From Anaplasma centrale str. Israel (GTDB lineage: Bacteria; Pseudomonadota; Alphaproteobacteria; Rickettsiales; Anaplasmataceae): 64,000 nucleotides of DNA. The number at the start of each line of letters is the position of its first letter. The stretch's first letter is position 1. This document shows positions 45,641 to 56,600 of this stretch, one piece after another. The stretch is taken from contig NC_013532.1 in the NCBI RefSeq assembly GCF_000024505.1, positions 434,001-498,000 of the forward strand, read 5' to 3'. Under the pieces are notes generated by a model. The model had not been told where the DNA came from and searched no databases. It saw only the letters and a list, made by a program, of their open reading frames with translations. Both the position numbers and the translations under genes were made by a program.

Positions 45641-45835
45641 TATCATACTGCGGAGTTTGGGTTTGTTGGACTCTATAGCCGTTGGCTGGGTGGGTAACTA
45701 CGGCGGCGCGGGTGTGTCGTATCTCAAACGTTTCAAGAATGTCAGAGCATTGGTAATAAAAGACACGCCCGGTTTGTGTTGTGGGGTGCACACAAAGTGT
45801 TGCCAGTTTCGCGTAACTGCGCTTGCTGCACGCAA

Positions 45836-47083
45836 CTAGAACGAAAAATGGTCGAATCGCTTTTTTATAAGGTCAGCGATCATATTCAGGATCAGTAATA
45901 TTATGAGCAATGCCAATATCGCAATTGCAGATATCTTGGTAAACTCAATGTTGGAATTATTCGCCCATATGTATATTTGCACGGGCAAAACGCTGGCAGG
46001 ATCTAAAAACGTTTTGGGCAGATCAACAACAAACGCAACCATGCCTATCATGATTAAGGGAGAGGATTCCCCAATTATTCTTGCGACACTTACCATAACT
46101 CCCTGTACTACTGCAGGTAGCGCGATTGGAAGCGAATGGTGCATTATGACTTGCATCTCTGATGCTCCCAAGGCGAAGGCAGCCTGTTTTACAGATTCCG
46201 GTACTGCTGCAAAAGCCTGCCGGGTGCTTATAATCAAGTTAGGCAATATCATGATTGACAAAGTCATGCCTCCAGCGAGTGCTGAGGACCTAGGGACTCC
46301 AAAGATGTTTAGGTACACTATAAGACCGAGAACTCCGAAGATGATCGAGGGGACCGAAGATAGGTTATTTATACTGACTTCAATCATCGAGGCTAGCTTC
46401 CCCCTTTTCAAGAGTTCCTGCATACATATTCCGCTCATTACACCCACTGGTATCGCCAGAGCCAGGCACACCATGATGGTGAGCAAGGAGCCAATAAGTG
46501 CGCCCGTGATACCCGCGCTTTCCGGAACTTTGGAGTGGGAACTGGTAAATAGTGCAGAATTAAAAAACCTTTTTACCCTGTTTTCAGCTACAAGCTTCTG
46601 CATTATCGCATCATACACCACGTTGTTGCCCGGTATGCTGGATACAAAATCGCTTGAAGCGTTGAACCACACGCTGGTATTACTCAATTGTGTGCCTTTC
46701 TTAATCAGGTTCGCAAGGTCGTAGTGAGCAGTTTCACTGATCACGCTGTGCGCTATCCTTCTGGTTTCATGGTTGCCAAGGTCCACTGAGTTCTGGACTA
46801 CCCTTTCCAGCGCATCCTGAATATACTGTATACACACACTTCTAAACGCGCTATCATCCGGGTCCACGCGCTCAACTTCGTCAAAAGACAACAAAATCTT
46901 TGTGGTGGTCAACGCCTTGTATCCGTTGTTCACTATGCTGCACAATACCAGGATGAGCACGCCCACCGATATACCAAGGGCGCCTAGGGACAGCACAGAG
47001 AGCAACCTGTCCTTTTTGCTTCGGATAAACACCCTAACGCCCTTGCGATGGCGCTTTAGCAGCTTTGTGAGATCTTTCTTCAT
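45836..47083 (-). CDS. pstA: Phosphate ABC transporter permease PstA
   Basis: 415 aa from ATG 47083. The N-terminus has a basic segment, one membrane helix (SLGALGISVGVLILVLCSIV) and a roughly 150-residue periplasmic domain of the DUF3333 type. The C-terminal half is a binding-protein-dependent permease with about five helices and the EAA-like cytoplasmic loop AAFALGASEMQVIMHHSLPIALPAVVQGVMVSVARIIGE. PstA with PstC forms the phosphate channel of the inner membrane. An upstream in-frame Met at 47227 would add 48 unlikely residues. pstC and pstB are not adjacent in this window, in line with dispersed operons in this family. Confidence 0.85.
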   Translation of the reverse strand: MKKDLTKLLKRHRKGVRVFIRSKKDRLLSVLSLGALGISVGVLILVLCSIVNNGYKALTTTKILLSFDEVERVDPDDSAFRSVCIQYIQDALERVVQNSVDLGNHETRRIAHSVISETAHYDLANLIKKGTQLSNTSVWFNASSDFVSSIPGNNVVYDAIMQKLVAENRVKRFFNSALFTSSHSKVPESAGITGALIGSLLTIMVCLALAIPVGVMSGICMQELLKRGKLASMIEVSINNLSSVPSIIFGVLGLIVYLNIFGVPRSSALAGGMTLSIMILPNLIISTRQAFAAVPESVKQAAFALGASEMQVIMHHSLPIALPAVVQGVMVSVARIIGESSPLIMIGMVAFVVDLPKTFLDPASVLPVQIYIWANNSNIEFTKISAIAILALLIILLILNMIADLIKKRFDHFSF

Positions 47084-47171
47084 AGCGATGCCGAAACTAA
47101 ACGAAGGAGGGACACCATCGGCTCGGGCTGGAGCCACCGAGGAGCGTGCCAATGCTACATCCTTTGTGGCA

Positions 47172-47199
47172 TTATTACAAAGAATTTTATGGTATACAA
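47172..47199 (-). promoter_or_regulatory. Candidate pstA promoter
   Basis: On the minus strand TTGTAT (47199-47194), a 16-base spacer and TAATAA (47177-47172), about 90 bases upstream of pstA. A plus-strand 91-codon frame overlapping this area (47146-47421) has no support as a gene. Confidence 0.35.
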
Positions 47200-47395
47200 G
47201 CCAACGTGCAGCTAGTGTACTATCCACGTATGCTCACGGAAGATGACGCCTATCGTGTTATCCTACTTCTATTGTTATGGTCATGCCTTGATGAGCCGCG
47301 CACGGTGCGGTGGTTCCTGGAGGCTGTACTGCAGGTTGTAGCAAATGCTGCACCATATTGCCGTACAAATTTTGTAGTGGTTTTGCGCTTAGGTG

Positions 47396-47422
47396 TTGAA
47401 TCTACTACGCGGTTGATATAAA
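47396..47422 (+). promoter_or_regulatory. Candidate promoter of the sodB-virB operon
   Basis: TATAAA (47417-47422) preceded by TGA (extended -10), with TTGAAT (47396-47401) 15 bases upstream. It lies 28 bases before the sodB ATG. In related Anaplasma and Ehrlichia the virB3-virB6 genes are reported to be transcribed with sodB, so this may be the main promoter for the whole block. Confidence 0.5.
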
Positions 47423-47449
47423 CTGAGGGTTTATTTTGCGATTGCAGCC

Positions 47450-48064
47450 ATGTTTGAATTATCTAGCCTTCCATACAGCAGTTTGGAGCCTTACATCTCG
47501 GACAAACTACTGGACCGTCACTATAACGGTCACCACAAGACTTACGTTGATGTGCTGAACAAGTTGGTAGTGGGCACAGAGTTTGAGGGAATGAGTAATG
47601 GTGACCTGGAAGGGATTATTGTTAAAACTCATGCCTCTAGCGCTACCAAGGCAATTTTTAACAATGCGGCCCAGGTTTGGAATCATGACTTTTACTGGAA
47701 GTCCATGAAGAAGGATGGGGGCGGGAACCCTCCAGCAAAGCTGGCAAAGATGCTTAAGGAGAGCTTTGGTGGCGTACAGGAATTTGCTGACGCATTTACG
47801 GCTAGTGGTACGGGGCATTTCGGCAGTGGATGGGTTTGGCTGCTTTATGACAGGGGCTCTGGCAGCCTCAAGGTTGTAAGTACTCCAAACGCGGAGTCTC
47901 CTCTGTTGACTGCTGGGTGTTGTCCTCTACTAACTATGGACGTCTGGGAACACGCTTATTACCTTGATTACCTAAACGTTCGCAAGAGGTACGTTGATGT
48001 CTTTCTTGAACACTTGATAAACTGGGATTTCGCGTTGAAAGGGCTTGAAACCGCGGGTGTGTGA
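47450..48064 (+). CDS. sodB: Superoxide dismutase [Fe]
   Basis: 204 aa. Metal ligands are visible: His in YNGHHKTYVD, His in AQVWNHDFYWKSM, and Asp/His in MDVWEHAYYLDYLNVRKRYVD; GSGWVWLLYD is the family block before them. The active-site surroundings are of the Fe type. It removes superoxide, useful against host oxidative burst. Its position directly upstream of virB3 is the conserved Anaplasmataceae arrangement. The ATG is at 47450. Confidence 0.95.
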   Translation: MFELSSLPYSSLEPYISDKLLDRHYNGHHKTYVDVLNKLVVGTEFEGMSNGDLEGIIVKTHASSATKAIFNNAAQVWNHDFYWKSMKKDGGGNPPAKLAKMLKESFGGVQEFADAFTASGTGHFGSGWVWLLYDRGSGSLKVVSTPNAESPLLTAGCCPLLTMDVWEHAYYLDYLNVRKRYVDVFLEHLINWDFALKGLETAGV

Positions 48065-48099
48065 CGGGAACAGGGGCTTCTTATACTAGTTAATCATTT

Positions 48100-48105
48100 T
48101 ATAAT
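48100..48105 (+). promoter_or_regulatory. Possible internal -10 element before virB3
   Basis: A perfect TATAAT in an AT-rich gap of 94 bases between sodB and virB3. I could not find a good -35 at 16-18 bases upstream, so it is only a hint of a secondary promoter for virB genes. Confidence 0.3.
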
Positions 48106-48158
48106 TTTTTGTTGCTAGAGTCTGTGAAAAGTCACATGTGCCTGTTTTCGGTTGAGTA

Positions 48159-48455
48159 ATGTCGTCCGGTAGTGTCAAGACGGATCAGTTGTTTAAGGGT
48201 CTGACGAGACCTACGATGCTTTTTGGCGTGAGCTACACGTTTGCGATACTGAATTTCATGATCTCCATCATGATCTTCATGTACAGTAACGACTTCAGAG
48301 TGCTGCTTCTTTTGGCTCCGGGCATGCACGCCATAGGTTTTGCTGCGTCCTCTAAGGATCCCTTATTCATGGATCTGTTCGTCATCAAAATGCAGAAGTG
48401 CAGCAAGTGCTTGAATCGTTTCTATCATAATGCTAATTCTTACGACGTGATGTAG
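48159..48455 (+). CDS. virB3: Type IV secretion protein VirB3
   Basis: 98 aa. KTDQLFKGLTRPTMLFGVSYTFAI matches the VirB3 N-terminus (P-x-F-x-G-x-TRP-x-x-x-x-GV), followed by one or two hydrophobic helices and a DPLFMDLF segment as in VirB3. It is a small inner-membrane protein needed for T4SS assembly. The ATG lies 94 bases after sodB, and virB4 starts three bases after its stop. Confidence 0.92.
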   Translation: MSSGSVKTDQLFKGLTRPTMLFGVSYTFAILNFMISIMIFMYSNDFRVLLLLAPGMHAIGFAASSKDPLFMDLFVIKMQKCSKCLNRFYHNANSYDVM

Positions 48456-48458
48456 CGG

Positions 48459-50867
48459 ATGTTAGGGCTTGGGAGAACGGCGGCAACTACTAGGAAGAGG
48501 GGGGTCGTTGAAAGAGAATGCCACGAAGCCCATTTTCTTCCCTACTTGGAACATTGGAACAGCACAACCCTGATAACCAAAGATGGTTGCATGCTGAAGG
48601 TGATCGAGCTGTCCGGCTATGCGTTTGAGACTGCGGACGATGAGGATCTATCCATACAAAACTCGATCAGGAATCAGACGCTCCGTAGCATGTCCTCTTC
48701 CTCGTTCGGGCTGTACTTTCATATTATAAGGCGCAGGAAAGACGCGTTCTCTCACGGCTTTGCAAGCGGTAAGCTGTCGAATGCTTTTGCTGACGCTGTG
48801 AATGTGCAGTGGCGCGAAAAACACATGACGAAGCCGTCATTTGCGAACGAGCTATACATAACGGTTGTTAGAGATGGAGGTAAGAAAAGCACTGAGCTTT
48901 TTGTGAATCTCATGAAGAAGTTCAGTAAGAAGGTTACCAGTGAGGCATGGAAGAATGACATGCGCGCCATTTATGAAGACTTGGAAGAAGCTACAAACCG
49001 GGTGGTAACCAGCCTCCGTAACTATGCGCCCAGGGAGCTTGGGATCAGGCAAACACCTGCAGGGGACTTCTCAGAGATTATGGAGTTTCTACTTCAGATA
49101 GTGAATTGCGGTACTGTGCACAACGTTGCCATGCACCTCGGGGATATCTCTCGGCACTTGCCCATGCACAGATTGTATTTTGGTCGCAAAGTGGTACAGG
49201 TTGTTGGGCACGATGAATCAAAATATGCGGGGCTGATTAGCCTAAAAGAATACGGCCAAACGACTTCCGCCGGGATGCTTGATGCGTTTTTACAGCTGCC
49301 GTACGAGTTCATTATCACGCAGTCTTTCAAGTTTACGAACAGGCAAGCCGCGATAACCAAAATGCAGATCCAGCAAAATCGCATGATTCAGTCTGCTGAC
49401 AAGGCAGTTTCACAGATCTACGAGATCTCTAAGGCATTGGATGATGCGACTAGTGGTAAAATCGCATTCGGGCTTCATCACCTCACGGTTTTGTGTATCG
49501 AAAAAAACCCGAAGAATTTGGAAAACGCACTATCTCTGGTAGAAGCTGAGCTTGCGAACTGTGGGGTATACCCTGTAAGAGAAAAAGTTAATTTGGAACC
49601 CGCGTTCTGGGCGCAACTTCCGGGCAATTTCTCATACGTTGTGCGGAAGGCAGTGATAAGTACGCTGAATATGGCCGGTTTTGCATCGCAGCACAACTAC
49701 CCCATTGGCAAAAAATTTGATAACCACTGGGGAGAGGCGGTCACGGTTTTTGATACCACATCTGGTACCCCGTTTTTCTTCAGTTTCCACATACGTGATG
49801 TTGGTCATACTGCGATAATAGGCCCTACTGGGGGTGGTAAAACCGTACTAATGAACTTTTTGTGCGTTCAGGCGATGAAATTTTCTCCCAGGATTTTCTT
49901 TTTTGACAAAGATCACGGTGCGGAAATCTTCATCAGGGCCCTAAATGGCATCTATTCAGTTGTGGAGCCCAGAGGCAATACCGGGTTGAATCCGCTACAC
50001 TTAGACGATACGACAGAGAACAGAACGTTTCTCATGGAATGGATGAAAGTGCTGGCGACCACGCTCTCCAGTGACTTAACTCCAGATGACATATTGCGTA
50101 TTAACGACGCAATTGAGGGCAATTTTAAACTCAGGAAAGAAGACAGGATGTTGCGTAACCTGGTACCTTTCTTAGGTATAGGGGGCGCAGATACCCTGGC
50201 TGGGCGCATGATGATGTGGCACTCCGAAGGTTCGCACGCGGCGCTTTTCGATAACGAGGAAGATTTGCTGGATTTTACCAAGTCTAGGGTTTTCGGATTT
50301 GAGATGGGAAATTTGCTCAAAGACCCGTCAGCCCTGGCTCCTACCTTATTGTATTTGTTTCACAAGATTAGCATATCGCTTGACGGCACACCCTCAATAA
50401 TAATCCTGGATGAAGCGTGGGCGCTGATAGACAATCCCGTGTTTGCGCCCAGGATAAAAGATTGGTTGAAGGTTCTTAGAAAGCTCAACACGTTCGTGAT
50501 ATTTGCTACGCAAAGTGTTGAGGATGCAAGTAAAAGCCAGATAAGTGACACGCTGGTACAGCAAACAGCGACACAGATCTTTTTACCCAACCTTAAGGCT
50601 ACCAGTGCATACAGGGATGTGTTCATGTTAACTGAAAGGGAGTACTCCCTGATAAAGTACACGGACCCCGGGAGTAGGTTCTTTCTAGTCAAGCAGGGGG
50701 TCAGTGCCGTGGTTGCCAGGATAGACCTCAGAGGTTTGGAGGATACCATAAATGTTCTGTCGGGGAGGGCGGAGACGGTATTGATGTTGAACGAGATAAT
50801 AGAAGAAGTGGGTCGTGACCCGAACGTGTGGCTACCCATTTTCTGCAAGAGGGTCAAGAATGCGTAG
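48459..50867 (+). CDS. virB4: Type IV secretion ATPase VirB4
   Basis: 802 aa. CagE/TrbE-type N-terminal half, then the RecA-like motor with Walker A GPTGGGKTV (about residue 455) and Walker B IIILDEAW (about residue 648); FATQSVEDA downstream is the conserved Q-containing motif. VirB4 powers assembly and substrate transfer at the inner membrane. Its last 8 bases overlap the virB6-1 start. In Anaplasmataceae a second VirB4 is usually encoded elsewhere; this is the copy linked to virB6. Confidence 0.95.
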   Translation: MLGLGRTAATTRKRGVVERECHEAHFLPYLEHWNSTTLITKDGCMLKVIELSGYAFETADDEDLSIQNSIRNQTLRSMSSSSFGLYFHIIRRRKDAFSHGFASGKLSNAFADAVNVQWREKHMTKPSFANELYITVVRDGGKKSTELFVNLMKKFSKKVTSEAWKNDMRAIYEDLEEATNRVVTSLRNYAPRELGIRQTPAGDFSEIMEFLLQIVNCGTVHNVAMHLGDISRHLPMHRLYFGRKVVQVVGHDESKYAGLISLKEYGQTTSAGMLDAFLQLPYEFIITQSFKFTNRQAAITKMQIQQNRMIQSADKAVSQIYEISKALDDATSGKIAFGLHHLTVLCIEKNPKNLENALSLVEAELANCGVYPVREKVNLEPAFWAQLPGNFSYVVRKAVISTLNMAGFASQHNYPIGKKFDNHWGEAVTVFDTTSGTPFFFSFHIRDVGHTAIIGPTGGGKTVLMNFLCVQAMKFSPRIFFFDKDHGAEIFIRALNGIYSVVEPRGNTGLNPLHLDDTTENRTFLMEWMKVLATTLSSDLTPDDILRINDAIEGNFKLRKEDRMLRNLVPFLGIGGADTLAGRMMMWHSEGSHAALFDNEEDLLDFTKSRVFGFEMGNLLKDPSALAPTLLYLFHKISISLDGTPSIIILDEAWALIDNPVFAPRIKDWLKVLRKLNTFVIFATQSVEDASKSQISDTLVQQTATQIFLPNLKATSAYRDVFMLTEREYSLIKYTDPGSRFFLVKQGVSAVVARIDLRGLEDTINVLSGRAETVLMLNEIIEEVGRDPNVWLPIFCKRVKNA

Positions 50868-53502
50868 AGCGGTCAAAGCAATAGCACTGATCGTCCTGTT
50901 TACGGGGCTGCCGTTTCTGCCGCACTATGCCGCGTATTCAGATGAGCCGAAGGGTGAGGAGAGTGACCGCTTGGTTAGCTATAGGTATGCAGAGGCGACT
51001 AATCCTCGTTGTGGCGCTGCAGCCACAGTAGCTGAGGTAGGCGCAAAGGTCATAGGTCCGTCGCTAGGATTTATGATTACTGGTGCGATATTGATAAAAA
51101 TACCCTTGGGTTGGACTACCAAGGCTGGGATTGCACTTATTAGCACAAACGTGCCCATCCTAGCTGCGGCTGTGGGCGCGTCCTCGGCGTATTTTGTCTG
51201 CAATTGGAGCTTCGTGCGCCACCCTGTGCTGCGCTTTGAGGAAGGGGATATAGTAAGGGGTACTAGCGGCGTTAATACGGTGTTGACCGGAGAAACCTCC
51301 GGTACCGGTGACACCAGTGGTTTTCACATTGGGAAATACAAGGAGTGTAGCGAACCATATGCGCCAGATGATGCGGTAAAAGGCAGGTGGGAGAACATAG
51401 GCGCACAGTCCGGCACCACATCGCAACAGAAGGAGAAGTGTTCGCGGGAATTTGCGGACTTAAACAGTTATTTTGCCTGCATTGCGCCGAACGAAAGCTT
51501 GGAGAAGGCTAGGCTGCTTGAACCAATATGCAAGAGCAGGAAGTTTAAGCAAGTTGAGCACTACGCTTGGCCAAAAAATCGGGTTTCCAGTTCTCGCTAT
51601 ATTGAGGTTTGCTATCGCAAACCGCTCGCGACGCTATTTGCGGGCGCCTATAGGGCTTTGAGGAACCAGGTAAGCACTGAGAGCTATACCGAACAGATAA
51701 AAAAGGGTGCTTATCCACGTGAGGGTACGTACGGCGATGCGGAGATGCACAAAACCAAGCTCGCCATTTCTGGAGCTGGGCAAGGTGAAACGCCTAACAC
51801 GCACGTGAAATGTGAGGTGCTTAAAGCTGGAGAAAAGAAGACCATACACGATGCCGAGTTTCGGGCGGTTGAGAGGGGTGATAAGCTGTGCGTAGACGCA
51901 GTAAGCGTGAGTAGTCTACCACTCATTCCCCGGCCGGAAATAGGCTGTCAAATGCGCCCTAATTCGCCCCCGGTTCCGATGTGTAAGGAGTCGGAGCCAA
52001 AAATGGGTACAGGAGACATGAAGGACAAGGTTGTTGGTTACGACAACAGTAAATGCTACAGTTGCTACGTAGACCAGGCCTGCCAGGGCGTTGCTTCGAA
52101 GGAAACAAAGTCTCCGTTTCCCGTTACTTCGGTGTTGATAAATTGTATATACGGTTCATTAAAAAATATCCTGGACCCCACGCGTGGTGGTGTAAAAGAC
52201 AAGTGTGCGGGCAAGGTGACCTCCGCTTCGGGGCCGAACCCCGGGTTCTTAAGTGTAGCCCAAAACAAGCTAAAGAACGCCGTTATGGCTGCATTGATAC
52301 TTGCACTTATTCTATTCTCAATCAAGGCTATGCTTGGTGGGGTGCAGAATGCATCCGAGCTGTATATGACGGCGATAAAATTTGCTTTGGTCATCTACTT
52401 CACCCAAGGTGGTGCAATGTACAAGGCATATGAACACTTGACTAACCTCTCGATTGGCCTTTCGGACATTGTGCTATCTGCTGCTAACGGGGGACAAAAT
52501 ATTTGCGACTACAAGGCGGGTGATTACGACAAGGATTTCCGGTACCTAATGCCGTGGGATAGGCTTGATTGTAGGATGATGTTTTACCTGGGGAGCCAGC
52601 TAAACGGGGGGACGGGCACCGGCGTCTTGCTTACCGTATTCTTATGCGCCGGCTTGTTGATACCCGCGATTCTCATCAACGCCAAGGTAATAATATGCGT
52701 TGTTGCGTTCTTTGCGGTGATGATGCTGATATTTACCGTGATATGGTGCGTGTATGTGTTCTTGCTGTCGCTGATCGCCCTAACGGTTCTTACAATCATT
52801 TCTCCCATTATGATACCCATGTGCCTCTTCCAGGTTACCAAGGGGTTCTTTGACGGGTGGACCAGGCAGCTCATGATATATTCTCTATACCCGGTGATAT
52901 TGTTTTCGTTCTTGTCACTGATGTTTACCGTCTTCGACAACATATACTTTGACGATCTGAAATTCACGCGAGAAGATATCACAGTAGGTGATCTTAAGAG
53001 AATAAACTTTAAACTTGAGAACGAAAAGGCCTGTGACGGCAAGGAAGACAATCTGGCGTGCATGTTCAGCACAGTGAACTTCCATACGAAGCCGCTGGTG
53101 CTTGGGTTGTCAGTCACCAGTCCAGAGTTTAAAAACACAACTGCTGCGATTTGGACCAAGCTTGGGGTGTTTGTGCTGGTAGGGTTCTTATTCTATCACT
53201 TCTTGTCCTCCATATCTTACATTGCTGGGGAACTTGCTGGGGATCCGAGGGCTGGTGTTATCGGTTCTGGTAGCCTCAACCCAAGAGCGCTTGCTGGAGG
53301 GGCTATGGGTGCTGCCTCCAAGGTTAGCAGTTATGCTTCAGGCAAGATGTCTGACGTGGGAAGTAAGGCTCTGGACCGCATGAGAGGGGGAGGCGGCCAG
53401 GGCGGAGCTGGATCTGATAAGGTTTCGGGTGGAAGCACCCCGAGAAGTGGTGGTGCAGGTACCGGTACGGATGCTGTGTCTGGAGGGTCATCTGGGGGGT
53501 GA
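50860..53502 (+). CDS. virB6-1: VirB6-like type IV secretion protein, first paralogue
   Basis: 880 aa. A cleavable-type signal peptide (about residues 1-28, MRRAVKAIALIVLFTGLPFL then AAYS) is followed by a large, Cys-containing exported domain (about 29-470). The TrbL/VirB6 core has six to seven membrane helices between about 472 and 785. A short Gly/Ser-rich tail (GGGGQGGAGSD ...) ends it. VirB6 forms part of the inner-membrane channel. I chose ATG 50860, inside the end of virB4; an upstream frame start at 50815 would overlap virB4 by 50 bases and mask the signal peptide. It is the only one of the four with a non-lipoprotein signal. Confidence 0.88.
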   Translation: MRRAVKAIALIVLFTGLPFLPHYAAYSDEPKGEESDRLVSYRYAEATNPRCGAAATVAEVGAKVIGPSLGFMITGAILIKIPLGWTTKAGIALISTNVPILAAAVGASSAYFVCNWSFVRHPVLRFEEGDIVRGTSGVNTVLTGETSGTGDTSGFHIGKYKECSEPYAPDDAVKGRWENIGAQSGTTSQQKEKCSREFADLNSYFACIAPNESLEKARLLEPICKSRKFKQVEHYAWPKNRVSSSRYIEVCYRKPLATLFAGAYRALRNQVSTESYTEQIKKGAYPREGTYGDAEMHKTKLAISGAGQGETPNTHVKCEVLKAGEKKTIHDAEFRAVERGDKLCVDAVSVSSLPLIPRPEIGCQMRPNSPPVPMCKESEPKMGTGDMKDKVVGYDNSKCYSCYVDQACQGVASKETKSPFPVTSVLINCIYGSLKNILDPTRGGVKDKCAGKVTSASGPNPGFLSVAQNKLKNAVMAALILALILFSIKAMLGGVQNASELYMTAIKFALVIYFTQGGAMYKAYEHLTNLSIGLSDIVLSAANGGQNICDYKAGDYDKDFRYLMPWDRLDCRMMFYLGSQLNGGTGTGVLLTVFLCAGLLIPAILINAKVIICVVAFFAVMMLIFTVIWCVYVFLLSLIALTVLTIISPIMIPMCLFQVTKGFFDGWTRQLMIYSLYPVILFSFLSLMFTVFDNIYFDDLKFTREDITVGDLKRINFKLENEKACDGKEDNLACMFSTVNFHTKPLVLGLSVTSPEFKNTTAAIWTKLGVFVLVGFLFYHFLSSISYIAGELAGDPRAGVIGSGSLNPRALAGGAMGAASKVSSYASGKMSDVGSKALDRMRGGGGQGGAGSDKVSGGSTPRSGGAGTGTDAVSGGSSGG

Positions 53503-53570
53503 TGTTTGTGAAATGGGTTTCTGCGGTTGTACCTGCCTTATTGTTTGTTGTTGATTGTTTTATAACTTTT

Positions 53571-53585
53571 CTGCGCTACAAAAGC
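53571..53585 (+). other. Small hairpin between virB6-1 and virB6-2
   Basis: GCGCT-ACAAA-AGCGC can form a 5-bp stem within the 117-base gap, the largest gap among the virB6 genes. A TATAAC-like -10 lies 10 bases earlier. It may mark an internal promoter or processing site. There is no T-run, so it is not a standard terminator. Confidence 0.3.
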
Positions 53586-53619
53586 GCGTTTGTCTAGTTG
53601 TAAAGGGAGAGCTTGTGTT

Positions 53620-56600
53620 GTGCTGAGGATTATCCCAGTAGTACTTATTATACTTCTGTCGGGGTGCGGATACCACGGTTGTATGTCCCAGCAAGATGTG
53701 ATGAATGATACTGTAAGGAGCGTGGTATATACAAACCCAAAACAGCGTAGTGATGGAGCGCGTGGGTCGTGGGTAAAGGTGGATTTTCCCGTAAAGGGTA
53801 AAAAAATAAAGCTGAATGTCGAGCACTACAACGTGGATTTCTGCAGCGGTGCAGAGCTGCAGGAGTTGAAATTGGAAGCATTTCCGGGAGATAAGCTCGC
53901 TCCAGGAAAGACAAAGCAATTCACGGTGAAGTTTCCTGTGCGCATTATGCCGAAAAAAGACAAGATACGGTTTTCGCTTGTTCCTATAAGGAGTTTTGTA
54001 ATCGACGATGCAATATGCAGAAACCAGGATGATGACATATACACCGTGGATGCAGAAGAGTGCAAAAAGAGAGATATAGGACAGCAGCGCGTAATCAACT
54101 TTAGTCATAAGTTGGTGGATAAGCATGGCTTTATGAACTCATGGTACGAGGTGCCGAGTACCACCAAGGGTGCAATGTCATCGTCCCCATTTGTGGGGGG
54201 TTTTTACCCTCACATAATTCCTGGAAAGGTAGATAAGACCTCACTGACGCCGCAGGGCTTTAACGAACATAGGGGCACAGAAACGGATGACCAGAAATAT
54301 TTGTGCTACAGCGACTATGAAATAGAACAGGAAGTTACCGGGAACAGAACGGGATCTTCCGCTGCTGCGGTGGCTAATTGGACGTTGGATTACACGTCTC
54401 AGGGGGTGAAAAAATGTGAGGTTAAGTGCCAACCCTTTGGTGAATATGGTTATCGCCCAGGCAGCAGCGGGTTACCGGCAGGCTGCCACAGAACATGTGT
54501 GAAATACAGTCCGCAAAGTGGTAGCGCGAGCGCAGCAGGAGGTGGAGGAGGCAACAGGGCTGCGTCCGCTTCTAGTGCCGGAGATGAGGAGTTAAACAAA
54601 GTTGTGGCCAAGGTGTACAGTGCTCGCATCAGGTATATGCGTGCAATGGACGAACTTGCAGCCAACGAGTATTGTGGTGTGCTTAAGACTGTGCAAGGAT
54701 CCGAAGTTACAAAAGAGGGGGGAGGAAAAAACGTACCGCAGAAGCAATACCATGCCTACCATCTGCTGTCTTACGACAAAGGCAACAGCAAGCCGGCCAC
54801 TGTCCTGCCTTTTGTTAAACTTGGCAAAGGCCGTGAAACACTGTTGAGTACCGAGTACACGTTTAAGCCCTTTGAGCCAAGTGCAACAAGTGGCAGTAAT
54901 ACTAGTGGCACCAATAGCAGTAGCATTGCGGTTCCCACTAGCGGGGGTACCCCTGAAGAAAGCGGCGACGATATCACATCGCGCATTAAACTGCCGACCA
55001 AAAGTGATGCGGTTGCGTTGTTTTCAGATATTGACAATTACCTAGAACTTGACCGTGACTACACTATTGACAAGCCTACTAGCATTGCCGACGGTGGAGT
55101 TAACAGCACATTTGTGCTGACTCTAGAATACCCTGCCAAGAGTGGTACAAACACAGGCGCAAGCTCCTCCCAGGGTAATGGCAACAGGATTCTTGTGGGT
55201 AGCTATAAACTTAAAGTCAAGAAGGATTGCAGCGCTCACCTGCAAGATAGCCTGTACTACACATTTTCCGAGGGTTATCCGGGATATGAGCCGGGTGATT
55301 CCGCAAACAAATCGCAAAAGCTGGAATTCATGAAAGACAGCGAGATAACGATTGAGGAAAAAAATATAGGGGGGGATTTGTACTATGGTGTGCGTGACAA
55401 CGGCGATGGGGCAGAGAACAATGTCGGACACTTTGAGATTAAAGCCACTATTGCCAAGACGCCTCCAAAGTTCTTTTCCCATATTGTAGAGTGGACAGAA
55501 GACAAAGTGCGTTCCGCACTGTATGGCAATAAGGAGAATGGCAAGAACAGCGTAATTGCCGGTATGTACGGGCATATTAGCGGTGCTGGCTCGTTCAAGA
55601 AACTTGTGAATGCACTTCTGATTTTGTACGTAATGATCAGTTCACTCTACTTCTTTTTGGGATTTTCAAGGGTATCAATTTTTCAGTTATTTATCATCTT
55701 TGCGAAGATCATCATCGTATTGTACGTAATACGTCCGGATAGCTGGACATTTTTTAACGATTATCTGTTCAAACTATTCACCGATGCCCCCAAGGATTTT
55801 ATTGCCATAATGACCGGTAACGTCGGAAACTCTGATGCCCACTTTGGGTTTATGGACGGCATACTGTATAGGTTCACGGCTTCGCAAACCTGGATTCAAT
55901 TGCTAGCGCTCATATTTGCTGGTCCCGTGGGATGGCTCACAGTGGTGCTCATTTTCTGGGGGTTATTCCTCTTGGTGGAGTGCATGTTCAGTGCGGTGGT
56001 AATATACCTTATATCGATTATGTTGATAGCGCTACTGCTGTGTATAGCACCCTTCTTCCTCATCTGTGTGCTATTTAAGCGTACTAAGGCGATATTTGAT
56101 GCCTGGATAAAAGTTCTGTTACAGACCGCAATGCAGCCGGTTTTAATCTTCTCCAGTATCGCTTTAATGGTGCAAATAGTTAACAGCGTGATATACGCCA
56201 TGCTCAACTTCCAAGTATGCGAAGCGTGCGTTTTGTCACTAGATCTGAAAATCGCCACCTTGTGTGTGCTGCGCTTTCTTCTGCCGATGGGGATAGTCCC
56301 TGTCATGCCGGTTAATGACATTGTGAGAGAACTGTACAACACTGGGGACATGATTCTTATAGGAATCCCTGGTCCAATCTTTAATGTGCTAATATTTGTG
56401 GCTATAGCCCACGCTATCAGGGACTTCGTGCTCACCAGCGGCGAGATGTGTAGTATCATGTTTGGCGCGTTTACGAACCTGTCTGACGTGGGTGGAAACG
56501 CTGCGCAAGCTATGCTGAGCATAGTCGGAATGGACAAGATGACTGGGTATATGGCAGCACAACAGAGACATCAGTCCGCACTCTTCTACAGGGGGGCAGG

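Noticed and set aside
45636-45839. 67-codon frame after tRNA-Arg
   Set aside because: It starts inside the tRNA gene and ends at the pstA stop; the composition is not protein-like and no motif is seen.
47146-47421. 91-codon plus-strand frame between pstA and sodB
   Set aside because: It covers the candidate pstA and sodB promoters, ends in the sodB -10 region and has no family signature.
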